Below, one piece after another: positions 35,267 to 46,900 of a stretch of DNA of 64,000 nt (position 1 is its first letter; every line of letters begins with the position of its first letter). The stretch spans positions 868,001 to 932,000 of the forward strand of contig JABELC010000011.1 in NCBI GenBank assembly GCA_028455995.1. Direction: 5' to 3'. Source of the DNA: Scleromitrula shiraiana. Taxonomy: Eukaryota > Ascomycota > Leotiomycetes > Helotiales > Sclerotiniaceae. A model generated the notes under the pieces. It saw only the letters and a list, made by a program, of their open reading frames with translations. It did not search any database and was not told where the DNA came from. Position numbers and translations under genes: made by a program.

Positions 35267-35964
35267 AGCCCCGTTCAGATCACTTTTTTTCCTATTTAAA
35301 ACTACAAATGTTATCTAAATAGGCGTTTACTGAATGCGACTTTACTCTAAATGATAATATTATCAAAATAAGCAATTTATCAAACACGATAATTATTTAT
35401 ATAAAAACTATATTTGTAGATCTATAAATATTAAAAATTTATATGATAGCCTTGCTAAATCTCTATAACAATTTTAATCAGCTTTTGATAAAATAAGACC
35501 CCGTTTGGATCATTTTTTTAATTTGTTGCCAAAATAAGTTTAGAGTAAAATATTTTGGTTAAAGTGAGTAATTTTTTCAAAAAGGTTGTAGTTCTACAAG
35601 ATGTTGAAATATATTATTTTACTAAAAAGTTGATCAAAACTGCTATAAAAATTTAGTGAGATTATCATATAAATTTCTAACATTTATAGACTTATAAATA
35701 TAACTTTTATATAGATAATTATTATATTTAATAAACTATTTATTTTAATAATATTTTTATTTAAAATAAAATCGTATTTGATAAACACTTATTTAAATAA
35801 CATTTATAACTTTAAATAAAAAAAAAAGTGATCCGAACAAAGCCTAATGTATTTTAACATCTTATAGAGCTACAACCTTTTTAAGAAAACTACCCACTTT
35901 TATCAAAATATTTTACCCTAAACTCATTTTGGCAACAAATTCAAAAAGTGATCTGAACGGGGCC
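35267..35964. mobile_element. Outer copy of a ~347-bp MITE (PIF/Harbinger, Tourist-like), interrupted by a second copy
   Basis: Terminal inverted repeats (A/G)GCCCCGTTCAGATCAC plus a T run lie at 35267 and, inverted, at 35964. TAA flanks both ends (35264-35266 and 35965-35967), matching the 3-bp TWA target duplication of PIF/Harbinger elements. Removing the inner insertion and one TAA leaves about 347 bp. No transposase is encoded, so it is non-autonomous. Superfamily is inferred from target-site length and terminal sequence. Confidence 0.82.
35497..35844. mobile_element. Inner copy of the same MITE, inserted in opposite orientation
   Basis: A 348-bp element flanked by TAA at 35494-35496 and 35845-35847. 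Its ends are GACCCCGTTTGGATCA and, inverted, GGCTTTGTTCGGATCAC. Its left arm is the reverse complement of the outer copy's right arm (35848-35964), and its right arm is the reverse complement of the outer left arm (35267-35493). It is therefore a reversed copy of the host element. Many differences in the inner copy are C-to-T or G-to-A, compatible with RIP-type decay. Confidence 0.82.
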
Positions 35965-36343
35965 TAAGTTGAACGATGGGAAGCGATTGCCTACATGGAT
36001 GGTCCACCGCTTGTTGTCTCTTCACTTTTAAGAATGCCATCTCCACCATTACCTAGATACCCGCAGAGCTTATGGATAAATGGGCAACTGCTGATTGTCT
36101 GTAGGCGACGCAGTGAATAGAAATATCACGGGCTTTGAAATGCTTCAATCAACTTAAATCAGCGGCGCAGTGAAAAGCAAGTATTCCGCCTTGTTAAATC
36201 ATTTCTTTATAATCGCAGTATTGATAAAGTTTACTCGCCCAGTTCCCCAACTTTCACTTGACATGAAGAGAGCAACATAATCTCAGAGTATGTTTCTTTG
36301 AGTTTGATACTACTTCGATAATCCATCAAAGTTGGCTATCCGA

Positions 36344-38046
36344 ATGTCCGAACGAACGATGAACAGTATATTGCAAAGTTCTCTGGTGGCTATTATAGCT
36401 GTTGGATTAGCCTACTCTATTATCACTCGTCTGTTGGGACCAAAAATGGATCCTCGCGAGCCTCCAGCTGCTCAAACCACCATTCCTTACATTGGTCATG
36501 TTGTTGGACTCATGCGAAGGAAATGCAACTACTTTGTTGACCTTAGGTATGCTGGCCCTTGATCGAAAGTTGTACCCATTGACTAATCGCGATTATAGCC
36601 ATGAGACTCTCCTTCCTATTCTCACAGTCACCATACCAGGAACAAAGATGTACGTCGTTAATACTCTGGAGCTGGTTCAATCTATTCAGAAACAATCACA
36701 AGTCTTATCTTTCTTTCCTATGCAAGCCAAATTCGCAAGCAAACTCTGTGGTGTTAGCGAGGAAGCCCTGAGAATTGCCATGTCTAATGTGAAAGGCGAT
36801 GAAGGTGATTTTGGATTGTCCATGGATACGCATTCCGCTATGCGAGCAGCGCTTGCGCCCGGTGCCAGTATTGATCAAATGAACAGAGTGATGGTTCATG
36901 ATATTTCAAGATCTTTAAGGAGTTTGGGGCTGCCGGGGAAAAAGAGCGTAAACATCAAGCTTTCGGCATGGCTTCGCTACATAATCACTTTAGCAAGCAC
37001 GAATTCTGTTTATGGACCTCACAACCCCTTCAAGGATCAATGCATTCAAGCTAGTTTCTGGTAATCTTGTCCAATGCCCCATATTGAGTAGGTCGAAAGC
37101 TAATTACTTTGCTAGGCAATTCGAAAGTCAAATGATGGCAATTTTGGTGGGTATACTACCATCTATTTTAGCGAGAAATGGCATCGCTGCGAGAACAAGA
37201 GTAGCCGATGCTCTCGAGGGATATTTCAAAGCAGGCGGTCATAAAGAAGGTTCGGTCCTGGTGCAACAACGATACGAAATAGGTTCAAATAATGGAGTTT
37301 CCGTCAAGGATATCGCTCGTTATGAGGTGGGTAATGTTATTGGCGTTCTGGTCAATACTGTACCTGCCACGTTTTGGACTATGTTATACCTCAACTCGGA
37401 CCCTGAGTTATTGCAAGAAGTTCGCAGAGAGATTGGAGCTTTTGTGCGGACGAGTTCTAATACTGGGAATGTGGTACGAAACCTCGATATCACGGCTGTG
37501 ATAACAAGTTGTCCTCTTCTTCTATCAACCTACCAAGAGACTCTACGTTACAGATCTGTAGGTACTTCTGTGAGAGAAGTAACGGAAGATACTGTACTAG
37601 ACGGTAAATGGTTACTAAAGAAAGACTCTATCGTTCAAATGCCAAGTCGAACAATCCACATGGATTCCAGCATCTGGGGCGAAGACGCAATGAACTTTAA
37701 TCCTCGGCGATTCATGAAAGAAAAGAATATTAAACGACCAAATTTGACAGCGTTTCGAGCTTTTGGTGGTGGTACTACATTGTGTCCTGGCCGACATTTT
37801 GCTACGAATGAAGTTTTGGCTACCGTGGCGATGTTTATTATACGATTTGATATGAAACCTGTGGCGGGTGAATGGATCCTGCCAACAACTGATAATACTA
37901 ATTCTGCGGCTATATTGATGGAACCGGATACGGATATTGATGTGGTGGTTTCTGTTCGTGAGGGCTATGAGAATGATAAGTGGACTTTTGGGTTGAAAAG
38001 TTCAAATACGGTTTTCGCGGTGGTTGATGAGGATCGCGCTGATTGA
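36344..38046 (+). CDS. Cytochrome P450 monooxygenase
   Basis: Three exons: 36344-36546, 36599-37060, 37116-38046 (introns 52 and 55 nt), 531 aa. An N-terminal membrane anchor (about residues 9-32, SSLVAIIAVGLAYSIITRLLG) is followed by PPAAQTTIPYIGHVVG, the proline-rich hinge and start of the P450 core. ExxR is ETLR at Glu363/Arg366; the heme loop is FGGGTTLCPGRHFA with thiolate Cys445. The unusual FGGGxxxCPGR loop and the LGPKMDPREPP start fit the fungal CYP7/CYP8-like (cholesterol 7-alpha-hydroxylase-like) cluster. The ER location and need for P450 reductase are family knowledge; the substrate is unknown. No biosynthetic cluster partner genes are adjacent. The start is the first true ATG before the anchor. 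Confidence 0.92.
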
Positions 38047-38358
38047 TCACTCCTGGGACTTAGGAATACTTGCATTTATATGTAAAATAATTTTAGCTAA
38101 ACAAATTTGCTTATATAAAGCCCTTATCTAAATCGATTAGGTGAAATCTAAAATCAAACTGAATCAAAAACAAGCACATAGGCGGATCATATTGACCACA
38201 TTGTAGGTTTTATCTTTCAACGAACATAATATCAAACGAGAAATTTCTATCCAGAGTACTTGCATCAACTAACCAAGTCCACATGTAGCAGTCTAACATA
38301 CTTAGTTCGTATGACCAATTGCATGTATAACTTCCACATCAATTTATGATCCTAGATA

Positions 38359-38637
38359 TCAACTGATACTGTCCTGTCTAGGTCCAACTTCACTTTCCCA
38401 TCTTGGCCTCTTCCTGGAATCCATTTTGTGACGAGGTTCATCTCTGTTGGTAACGCTGGAAGCTGGATTAGCAGCATTGAGAATTTCGGGGGATGTTACA
38501 TAGTAGAATCGTAGGAGCTTGGGTGTTCTCCCAGCATGAATCGTAACAAATTGTTGGTCATCATTTTCAATGACAGTTGGAGATGAACAGCCTCGGGCTG
38601 TGGTAAAATTATCCCTTAGTTCTGGTCGTTGAGACAT
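38359..38637 (-). CDS. Small hypothetical protein (92 aa)
   Basis: Single open frame from ATG 38637. Not recognised. The middle part (QFVTIHAGRTPKLLRFYYVTSPEIL) looks like folded protein, and the end is basic (MDSRKRPRWESE). Codon use is unlike the repeat-born frames elsewhere. It could be a small gene or part of a longer spliced one. Confidence 0.4.
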   Translation of the reverse strand: MSQRPELRDNFTTARGCSSPTVIENDDQQFVTIHAGRTPKLLRFYYVTSPEILNAANPASSVTNRDEPRHKMDSRKRPRWESEVGPRQDSIS

Positions 38638-39831
38638 GGTTTAAAATAATGAATGGAGAGAGTATTTGGAATGTAATGTCAGAAATTATGTGATAGAATT
38701 GTTAGTAAAGAAGGCGAAAGAAAGAGATTCGATAGATACTTCTTCATTCTTAAGAGAAATGTGAATCAATATTATTTCCTCTACTGTACAAACAACCTTC
38801 AAAAATCCAATCATCGTCATAATCAAATTGAAAAAGAGTTCGGGGTTAATAAGAAGTGAATACATGAATGACTGAGGTTAGCCGGTGGAAGATTAAGTAC
38901 CCAAAAAGATTTTATGTGATACAAACTGAATTGAGAAGGGCAGGAAAAATCGAAGAACAAAATATCAAAACTATATGCAAGGAGACGACGAGCCTTTAAC
39001 TATATAGAAATCTAACCTATTGGGCCCGGGTAGATTTTTTATCCGTTTGTTGCGGAGGCCAACCCGTTGAACTAGGGGTGAACACTGCTCGATATGTTTG
39101 ATCCGTTTACTTTGATACAAGTATACCCTCCATCGTCTGATGAATATGATTATTGTTACTAAGCAGAGTAATTTTGCTGGTACTGGAATAATATCCATCA
39201 AGGAAGTAGTGAATTTGAATCTAACCACAGAGGGGTACGGAAATCTGCTGCTACCATCCCATCGCAATAGTCAAGAGTACTGGAATGTCTAAAAGGCTTT
39301 TGTACATCCCATCATGAACATATGAGTTGTACTCTGCCACATCGATCCATCAGCAGTTCTCCCACATAAAGTTGATAGCCACGCTGGTGACATGTGGAAA
39401 TCCCGTCCATTCGCAAACACTATTTGCAATTTATAAACATAAACATCAACAATCCATGCTTGGTGACCAGACTATTGGTAACAACTATATTAATTGCTTC
39501 AAATGATTTGAGACCTGCTGTTAGGAAGGCTGAGTGAAGAGAAATTTCGGTTGAAGCGTAGTCAGTTGTCGATTGAAGTGAGGTTGTATTGCTAATGTAA
39601 GCCACAGCTACCCCTGTTCAAATGTCTTGGCACTCGCGTCCCAAATCGCGACCTCCAGAAGCATTATATTATTGAGGGACAAATCCATCAATTTCACTCA
39701 TAACCACAAACTTCACCTTTCTGCTATTTCAAAAGCAAGGACGATTACTTCATTGGAAGTTGTTCTCTGCATAAACTTGTTTCTTCCATTGATCCTACCG
39801 TCCTGGTTCTCAACTACTTTCTACAACGACG
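38638..39831. other. Intergenic upstream of arp1
   Basis: 1.2 kb. A 98-codon minus-strand open frame at 38971-39267 has one hydrophobic stretch (LLCLVTIIIFI) but resembles nothing I know, and I do not call it. No other feature is seen. Confidence 0.5.
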
Positions 39832-41177
39832 ATGACGGACACACTTCATAATGCACCCATAGTACTAGATAATGGTTCTGGTACAATTCGTGCTGGGTTT
39901 GCTGGTGAAGATCTACCAAAATGTTATTTCCCGTCCTTCGTTGGCAGACCGAAACATCTACGAGTGTTAGCAGGGGCATTAGAAGGAGATGTGTTTATAG
40001 GACAGCGAGCGCAAGAATTAAGAGGACTATTAAAGATCAAATATCCACTTGAGCATGGCGTAGTCACAGATTGGGATGATATGGAGCGGATATGGGAACA
40101 TGTTTATGCGGAGGGACTGAAAACTCTAAGTGAAGAGGTGAGTTTCTTGTTTGTTCTAAGTGGTTTTGCCGTTTGCAATGGCTCCATATATCTGGCAACT
40201 CTTTGAGTGAACATGGCTGACACTATGCTGAAGCATCCCGTTTTATTGACGGAGCCACCTCTCAATCCTCGAAGCAATCGTGATACCGCTGCACAAATCT
40301 TATTCGAAACCTTCAACGTTCCCGCACTCTACACATCCATACAAGCCGTTCTTTCACTTTATGCTTCAGGTCGCACAACAGGAATAGTCCTTGATGCTGG
40401 AGACGGTGTATCACATGCAGTACCAGTGTACGAGGGTTTTGCTATGCCAAGTTCGATAAGAAGGATAGATGTTGCTGGACGAGATGTTACAGAATACATG
40501 CAGACTTTATTAAGGAAAGCTGGATATGTTTTCCATACTAGTGCTGAGAAGGAGGTTGTAAGGATGATCAAGGAGAAAGTAAGCTATGTTTCGGCAGATC
40601 CAAAGAGAGAGGAGAAAGACTGGTCTGGAACGAAATTCGGGGATGGAAAGATTATCGAATATTCGCTACCAGACGGCAATAAGATCAAGGTAGGTTTAAT
40701 ATGTCAGTACTCAGGAGAATGGACAGAATTAATAGCTTTGTAGGTTGGTTCAGAGCGATTCAGAGCTCCTGAGATCCTATTCGATCCCGAAATTATCGGT
40801 CTCGAATATCCTGGAATCCATCAGATCGTTGTGGATGCAATCAACCGCACTGATCTCGACCTGAGGAAAAGCCTGTTTGGCAACATTGTTCTTTCTGGCG
40901 GCAGCACATTGACAAAAGGTTTCGGAGACAGGCTATTACATGAGGTGCAAAGATTGGCAGTAAAGGATATGAGAATCAAGATTTTTGCTCCACCAGAGAG
41001 GAAATACTCAACCTGGATTGGTGGTAGTATTTTGGCAGGTTTAAGTACCTTTAGAAAGGCATGTTTTATTAATCCGCATATTCATTTGGCCCAACTTACT
41101 AACACAAACCTCAGATGTGGGTGAGCATTGACGATTGGCATGAGAACCCTGATATCATACACACGAAATTTACATGA
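39832..41177 (+). CDS. arp1: Actin-related protein 1 (centractin), dynactin filament subunit
   Basis: Four exons: 39832-40137, 40234-40689, 40744-41058, 41115-41177; introns 96, 54 and 56 nt. They give 379 aa, the usual Arp1 length. Actin-fold signatures: IVLDNGSGTIRAGFAGEDLP (phosphate 1), TEPPLNPRSNRD, GIVLDAGDGVSHAVPVYEG (phosphate 2), GNIVLSGGSTLTKGFGDRL (adenosine), WIGGSILAGLSTFRKMW. The C-terminus IDDWHENPDIIHTKFT is characteristic of Arp1 rather than actin, which ends in KCF. Arp1 forms the short filament of dynactin, which recruits cargo to dynein and supports nuclear distribution. The third intron begins GCATGT, a GC-AG intron; only this boundary yields the conserved STFRK|MWVS join. 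Confidence 0.97.
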
Positions 41178-41692
41178 TCGTATTGATCTAATCACTCATC
41201 TTCCACCCACTCACCCCACGGCAATATTTTTTTGGAATACCGACAACGCTGCAAAGCTGTCTGGTCATCACATCCATAAGAATTCCTGGAAATATAACGA
41301 CATCCAACACCATTCTTCAACAATACTCTTCTATCACATATTAACCTTAGCCCGGTTTAATCCGCAACATAAATATGCATTTTGGTGGCGCGGGCGATAT
41401 GGTTTTGCATGCAGGATAGGGAGCGCATTCGTAGATGTACGGCTTCTTGTAAGAGAGAAGACACTAAATTCATGATACCCATTTCGAGCCTGGTTTAATG
41501 GTATTCTGTTACACGTTTAACTGGTGACATTACTTGATGTGATATATGAATGGGTTCTGATTTGCAGTATGTATTTGTGGGTATCTATCTATACGTAGTA
41601 GCCCTTCTATTTTCTTCGATTCTTCTTTTTGATAGTTATATTACATTGATACAAAATTGCGAGTTACATCCATCGTTTCCTCATATCATACA
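41178..41692. other. Intergenic between convergent arp1 and mrm1
   Basis: 515 bp of overlapping 3' regions. An apparent open frame at 41128-41475 begins inside the last arp1 exon in another frame and is not supported. Confidence 0.6.
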
Positions 41693-43453
41693 CTAGAAGA
41701 TCCTATTCTCGTCCAATTCCTGAGTTTCCTGCTCGACTTCTTTTACCGCCTCTTCTACACTCTTCTTGACGCTTTGTCGCATAAACGCATCACATAATAT
41801 TCCTGCTGCTACGCTGACGTTCAAACTATCCAATTTCCCTGTTATCTTGGCTTTCTTGATCGAGAGTTCCACATCCGCATGGTTCCTTAGATTAGACCGA
41901 AGTCCTTCGCCTTCTCCACCCAACATTAATATAGATGGATGCTCCGACAGAGGGTTGTGGAGATCTTCGGTATATGTAATCTTAGATTCCGGTTGGAACA
42001 GGGTATCCCATTTCAGGCCCGAAGGAGGCGCAACAGCCGCATATACTTTCCAGCCAGCAGCCTTTGAATCGGCAATGAAACCAGCAGGTTTATTCACAGA
42101 AAGGAGTTCCATGGTTTCGGAGGTTCCGGCCGAGGCTTTTAGTACAACTGGTGTGAAAGATGCGCTGTTACGGGTGGATATGGCGACAGCGGTTACACCC
42201 ATGAAGGATGCGGTGCGAATTATGGCGCCGAGATTTTGAGGATCTTCTATGCTGTCCAATAAAAGAACGAGGGGCTTACGACCGTTCGTGTCTTTGGATA
42301 TTTTAATCATATTGGAGGTCCCGTTAACCGCGGCTTCTTCTGAGGATTGATAGTCGAGATTCACTTTCATGATTGAATGGTCGTCGTAGTCGATTATTTC
42401 GGCTAGACTTGTGACGGGGAGTTTGGGTAGTGGAGAGGCTTCAAGAATGTACCCGTTGTGAGGGCGTCCGTGGCTCATTTTGTCGAGAGTTCGTAGCCAT
42501 GTTGATCCATTGACGTATTGGACTTCGACACCCTTTTTGGTTGCTAGTTTTGCTAGCTGAGCATCTCGTTGGGCGTGTTGCCGATCTTCGCTCTTGTGTA
42601 TGTAGAACTTATATAGTTTTCTACCTTTCCTCCGTACATTCAAGGCAGCTTCCACGACTGATGTTCCATACAAAAATTCAGATGCGGGGGTGGTATATGG
42701 TATGGTTATAGGCATTTTCTTCTCGAAACTCGACTCTGATTTGTCAACTGGAGGAGGACCAGAACGGGACTCAAAAGGACCCGACGGTCTTACGGATAGC
42801 GAAGGATACTTATTTCCTGGTCTTGGCTCTTCGTCTCGCGATTCGTAAGGTTTTCCATTTCTTGAGTCAAAGGATTTTCCTTGGTATTCTCGCTTGCCAC
42901 CATCTCGAGAGTCAAAAGACTTCCTCTCATATGGGGTTCTATTACCATCCTCTGCTTTGTAAGATTTCGCCCCAAATTCCTCATCTCGGGCTCCATAGGA
43001 CTTTCTTCCAAACCCCTTCTTATCATTAGAAGATCTACCTTTATCACCAGAGTCAAAGGGCCTTCCGCCGAACCCGGACTTAGACTCATCCCGCGATGTA
43101 AATCTAGATTTCGGAAACGAGGATCTGCTTGAACGATCTCCATTAAATCTTTCCGAGAAACGGCGCGGCTTATCCACTGAGGGTCCCTGAAATCCCCGAG
43201 TACTATTTTCTAATCCATCTTGACTCTCTCTATTGAACCGTCCACGAGGCGAGAAATCTGCATCGTCATCTCGAGAAAAGCGGCCTTTATCCTTTCCTCT
43301 AAATCCAACGCCTTGCGATTTTCGAAGTCCGCGATTGATTCCAGAATTTATCGAGGCATTCCTTACCGTAGTTGTAGAGAATAGGCGAGCTGATAGATTT
43401 AAGCTTGAATTTTTGGAAGCTCCAACACCTTTTAAAAAGAGGGTTGTACTCAT
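41693..43453 (-). CDS. mrm1: Mitochondrial rRNA 2'-O-ribose methyltransferase (SpoU/TrmH, Mrm1)
   Basis: Single exon, 586 aa. The first about 35 residues (Ser/Arg/Leu-rich, ARLFSTTTVRN) look like a mitochondrial presequence. Residues about 40-245 form a low-complexity Arg/Gly/Ser/Asp region with recurring KSFDSRDG-like units. The SpoU domain follows: substrate-binding part from FLYGTSVVEAAL, then motif 1 LLLDSIEDPQNLGAIIRTASFMG, motif 2 LMLGGEGEGLR and motif 3 DSLNVSVAAGILCDAFMR, the trefoil-knot SAM site. Yeast Mrm1 methylates a guanosine in the large mitochondrial rRNA peptidyl-transferase loop; the same role is inferred. The RG-rich insert is much longer than in yeast. It is divergent from the chromatin remodeller gene, sharing a promoter of about 510 bp. 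Confidence 0.92.
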   Translation of the reverse strand: MSTTLFLKGVGASKNSSLNLSARLFSTTTVRNASINSGINRGLRKSQGVGFRGKDKGRFSRDDDADFSPRGRFNRESQDGLENSTRGFQGPSVDKPRRFSERFNGDRSSRSSFPKSRFTSRDESKSGFGGRPFDSGDKGRSSNDKKGFGRKSYGARDEEFGAKSYKAEDGNRTPYERKSFDSRDGGKREYQGKSFDSRNGKPYESRDEEPRPGNKYPSLSVRPSGPFESRSGPPPVDKSESSFEKKMPITIPYTTPASEFLYGTSVVEAALNVRRKGRKLYKFYIHKSEDRQHAQRDAQLAKLATKKGVEVQYVNGSTWLRTLDKMSHGRPHNGYILEASPLPKLPVTSLAEIIDYDDHSIMKVNLDYQSSEEAAVNGTSNMIKISKDTNGRKPLVLLLDSIEDPQNLGAIIRTASFMGVTAVAISTRNSASFTPVVLKASAGTSETMELLSVNKPAGFIADSKAAGWKVYAAVAPPSGLKWDTLFQPESKITYTEDLHNPLSEHPSILMLGGEGEGLRSNLRNHADVELSIKKAKITGKLDSLNVSVAAGILCDAFMRQSVKKSVEEAVKEVEQETQELDENRIF

Positions 43454-43964
43454 TGCATTGACAATACCATCATGAGTTGAACATCACAAAAATGTAGAGC
43501 TATGCTTAGAAATTTTACGATAAGGATAATAGTTTCGCCGATAAGGCTGTTTTGACATGGGACCCCTGTAACTGACCCGCCGCGCCCGCATAATCAATTA
43601 ACGCGTGAAATCCATTTACTTCGAAGATCAAAGTAGATTGATGTGACTATTACCCACGCCAAATCATTTTTAATTTTTCATATGTTTTCCATACAAGATT
43701 TTTGTACGGGATTCATCAATTTCTATTCTATGTGTTTCATTTCTCGCGCGATTTTGTTTTGCGCGACGCGCTAAGATTTGGTAAAGATATCAAAATTTAT
43801 GAGCATTGTAAGAATAATCGTAGGCGGCTTATGATCAGACTCTACGCAGCCTATTTTGAGGATAAAAGTGAGACTCAGTTAGTTTTAATACTCCTGGCTA
43901 GAATCGACTCCATACAAACCGACCACCAAAGAGAAGCAAACGCAGCCCTCTATACGTTTCTACA
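43454..43964. promoter_or_regulatory. Shared divergent promoter region (mrm1 / chromatin remodeller)
   Basis: 511 bp between two divergent start codons. No other gene is visible. Specific elements cannot be assigned with confidence. Confidence 0.5.
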
Positions 43965-46900
43965 ATGGCTTCTCGAAATCGGATTCTCGACTCCGATGAA
44001 GCGCTCGCAGATAGCGATCTGATTCAATCTTCAGAAGGGGAAGATAATGCGGGTTTTCGCACACCAAGTCCCAAGCCTGCTGTGGAGAAATCATCCAAAA
44101 CCGGTTCAGCTTTGTCACATCGATTTAGAGAATCTCCGCAGAAGCCTTCGAGTCAAAATTCACAGAGAAACGGTGGCGAGGAGGATTCAATCGTAGTCAT
44201 GGTTCCTCCGCCTCAGCGACCATGGGAATACCAACCTTTTCGGAGAAATTCAACCGTGGAATCTGTTTTGGAAGAGTTGACGGACCAAGATGGTGAGACT
44301 TTATACAGGGTTGAATATGAAGACGGCAGACAAGAAGATGTAAGTGGAACAATTTATTGTCGGAGATATTATTCGTTGTTCTTGGGAATATAAAGACCGG
44401 CGCCAGATCTTTCACATTCTTTCCTGAAGTTTATGGTAAATGGGAGCGGCGCATCTGGTATGCCTATGATTGTTCATACTTCTTTCCTTTTCCAAAATGA
44501 AGCTGTACTCACCCTGGTTTCGTTCTTGAAATATACAATCGAATCTTCAGTTGCTGGTTTGGTTGTTTTGGTTGAATTCAACTTCTGTTACCACTTTATT
44601 TCTATTTCCAAGATCCACTACAGTATTTGTGTGGCGACGGCTTCACGTAGTTCTTGTCGTTGTACGTTATACAATACTGGTACCTTTTAATCAACTTCTT
44701 GAGCTTTGTTGAATCTGCAGATTTAGTTTAAGAAGGATTCTTCAACTATCAAGTATTAATCAATATTCTATCGTTCTTTTCTTGACATATATTCGTATCT
44801 ATTATTTTTTTATCTTAATAAGAGAGAAGCATATACTTCAAGCATTCTCCAAAACTAGTAGCATCAATGGAGAAGACAGTGGTCACTTCTACTTTGGGTG
44901 GGAAATTACGAGTATGTTTCGTGATATGTGGATTCGTCACTTGATCAAATTTAACCTGCACTCTATGTTCACCTCGTCTTTAAATAGTTTCTTGATGCTA
45001 GTGTGAAAAACATTTGCTAATACTTGATATCTATAGCTCACGTTCCACAAATTGTCAAAACTCAGAAATGGCACCAATGCTCTGAACTTCTACAATAACG
45101 GAGAACGATCAAATTCAATTGTGGTAGACACGCGATCAAGTTCAGATCGTAGCATGCCTGCTGGAGCTGGCAAACGTACTCGACACCAGCCAGTAAATAA
45201 CGATTTCGTTACTAATTATGATTCCGATGATGATGAGGAGAAGAGCTCGTCAGAAGATCCTGTACCGAAGAAACGACGTCTCCATCAGAGTACATCAACA
45301 AGTTCATCGTTTGGCAATGCCCGCAGAAGCAACAGAACCAGCATTCAGCAGGCCCCACGACCAATCGCTGATGACGAGGACGAAGACGAGGACGAGGATG
45401 AAGAAGACGAATCCGACGATGAAATTCTTCCAAGTAGACATGGGCTTCGCACATCAGGACGTGTGACAAGGTCTACTGGGGGTAGACGAGGACTTGTATC
45501 GAAAGCTTCCACTGCGATATTGGGAGATGACGAAGAAGATGAGCTTGCTGCTAACATGGAAGTGGAATCTGACAATAGCGACATAGCATACGTTTCGTCT
45601 ACGAAAAAGAAGCGCCCAAAGGCTGGCCGTCAAGGAGCGCAGAAACGCCAACGTGGACGACCATTCAAGCATCGACAAGTTAGCAACAATGATTCATCCC
45701 CAGAGCGCCCTACTCGTATATCGGGACGTGGAAACAAAGCCAATAAGAACATGCGGGAGATAGATATGGATGAGGAGATGTATGCTGATGATGTCGCGGA
45801 AAAGAATGCGCCCAAAGTCATTAGCATCCGAGAGGTCTACCAGCCAATACCTAGAAATTCGGATTTTCGATTTGTCCATGATCAAGACTGTGATATTTGT
45901 GGCGGTACAGGAAGACAGTCCAACAAGGGTACAAGTGAGCTCATCTATTGTCAAGGCTGCTCTTCTTCCATCCACAAGGTTTGCCTTGGTTATCGTAGTA
46001 ATCGAGAACATATGGTTACGAAAGTTGGACGCGAACACTTTGTTTTGCAATGTCGACGTTGCATTGGCCTTGCAGTCAAGAAAGACCGCCTAGCCCCTCG
46101 CCTCGATGTTTGCACTGTCTGTAAGGAACCAGGCCCATCGTGCGCTGCATTCTCAGTCAAGAGAACAACAAAACAAGAGGAGAAGTTAAGAGAGGAGAAT
46201 AACGGAGATGACCCAATCACTAAAGTAGACGAAGACCTGATCAATAATCCCGATAACATCTTGTTCCGATGTCGATCATGCCAGCGTGGCTATCATTATG
46301 AACACTTGCCACCATTGTCAGACGAGTCAGTCACACCTGATAATATGGAGGAGCTACGCAATGAAAGACACAACGAATATACTCAAGGTTGGCAGTGCAA
46401 GGAATGCTTTGATACTGCTTCCAAGATCGACACGCTAGTAGCCTGGAGACCATTAAATCGTGATTCTTATGAGGATGATCAGACATTTGGCATGATTAGC
46501 GAAGACAACAAGGAATATCTTGTTAAGTGGGAGGATAAATCATATTTCCAATGCTCTTGGATGCCCGGCGCTTGGGTTTGGGGTGTCGCAGCCGCTGCAA
46601 TGCGAAAGGGGTTCAGTCGTCGAGATGATGGCAAGAATATGTACCCAAAATTGACTTTCAAAGAGGCGGTTCCAGAAGAATTCCTTCGAATGGAGATTGT
46701 CTTTGATGTCAAGTACCATTATTCCTTCCGGCCTAAATCCGAGGCACATGATAAGGCTCATATTAATGACGTTGATTCGGTCCTGGTTAAATTTAGAGGC
46801 TTGACGTATGCAGAGTCTGTTTGGGAAGCGCCCCCGGAGCCTGATGACACTGATCGTTGGAGCGATTTCGTGGCGGCTTACAACGAATATATTATGGGAA

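Larger units (their letters stand above)
34377..36343. other. AT-rich intergenic island with repeats and nested MITEs
   Basis: Contains A/T-rich tandem repeats at 34745-34830, a duplicated 28-bp unit at 34980-35054, and a self-nested inverted-repeat element at 35267-35964 (separate entries). The rest is AT-rich and resembles decayed repeat DNA. The last about 370 bp is the promoter of the P450 gene. Confidence 0.75.

Noticed and set aside
38971..39267. 98-codon minus-strand open frame with one hydrophobic stretch
   Set aside because: No similarity I can recall and no splice context; too weak to call.
41128..41475. 115-codon open frame after arp1
   Set aside because: Begins inside the last arp1 exon in another frame; no recognisable domain.
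45345..45584. Antisense poly-Ser open frame
   Set aside because: Complement of the acidic GAC/GAG tract in the remodeller.
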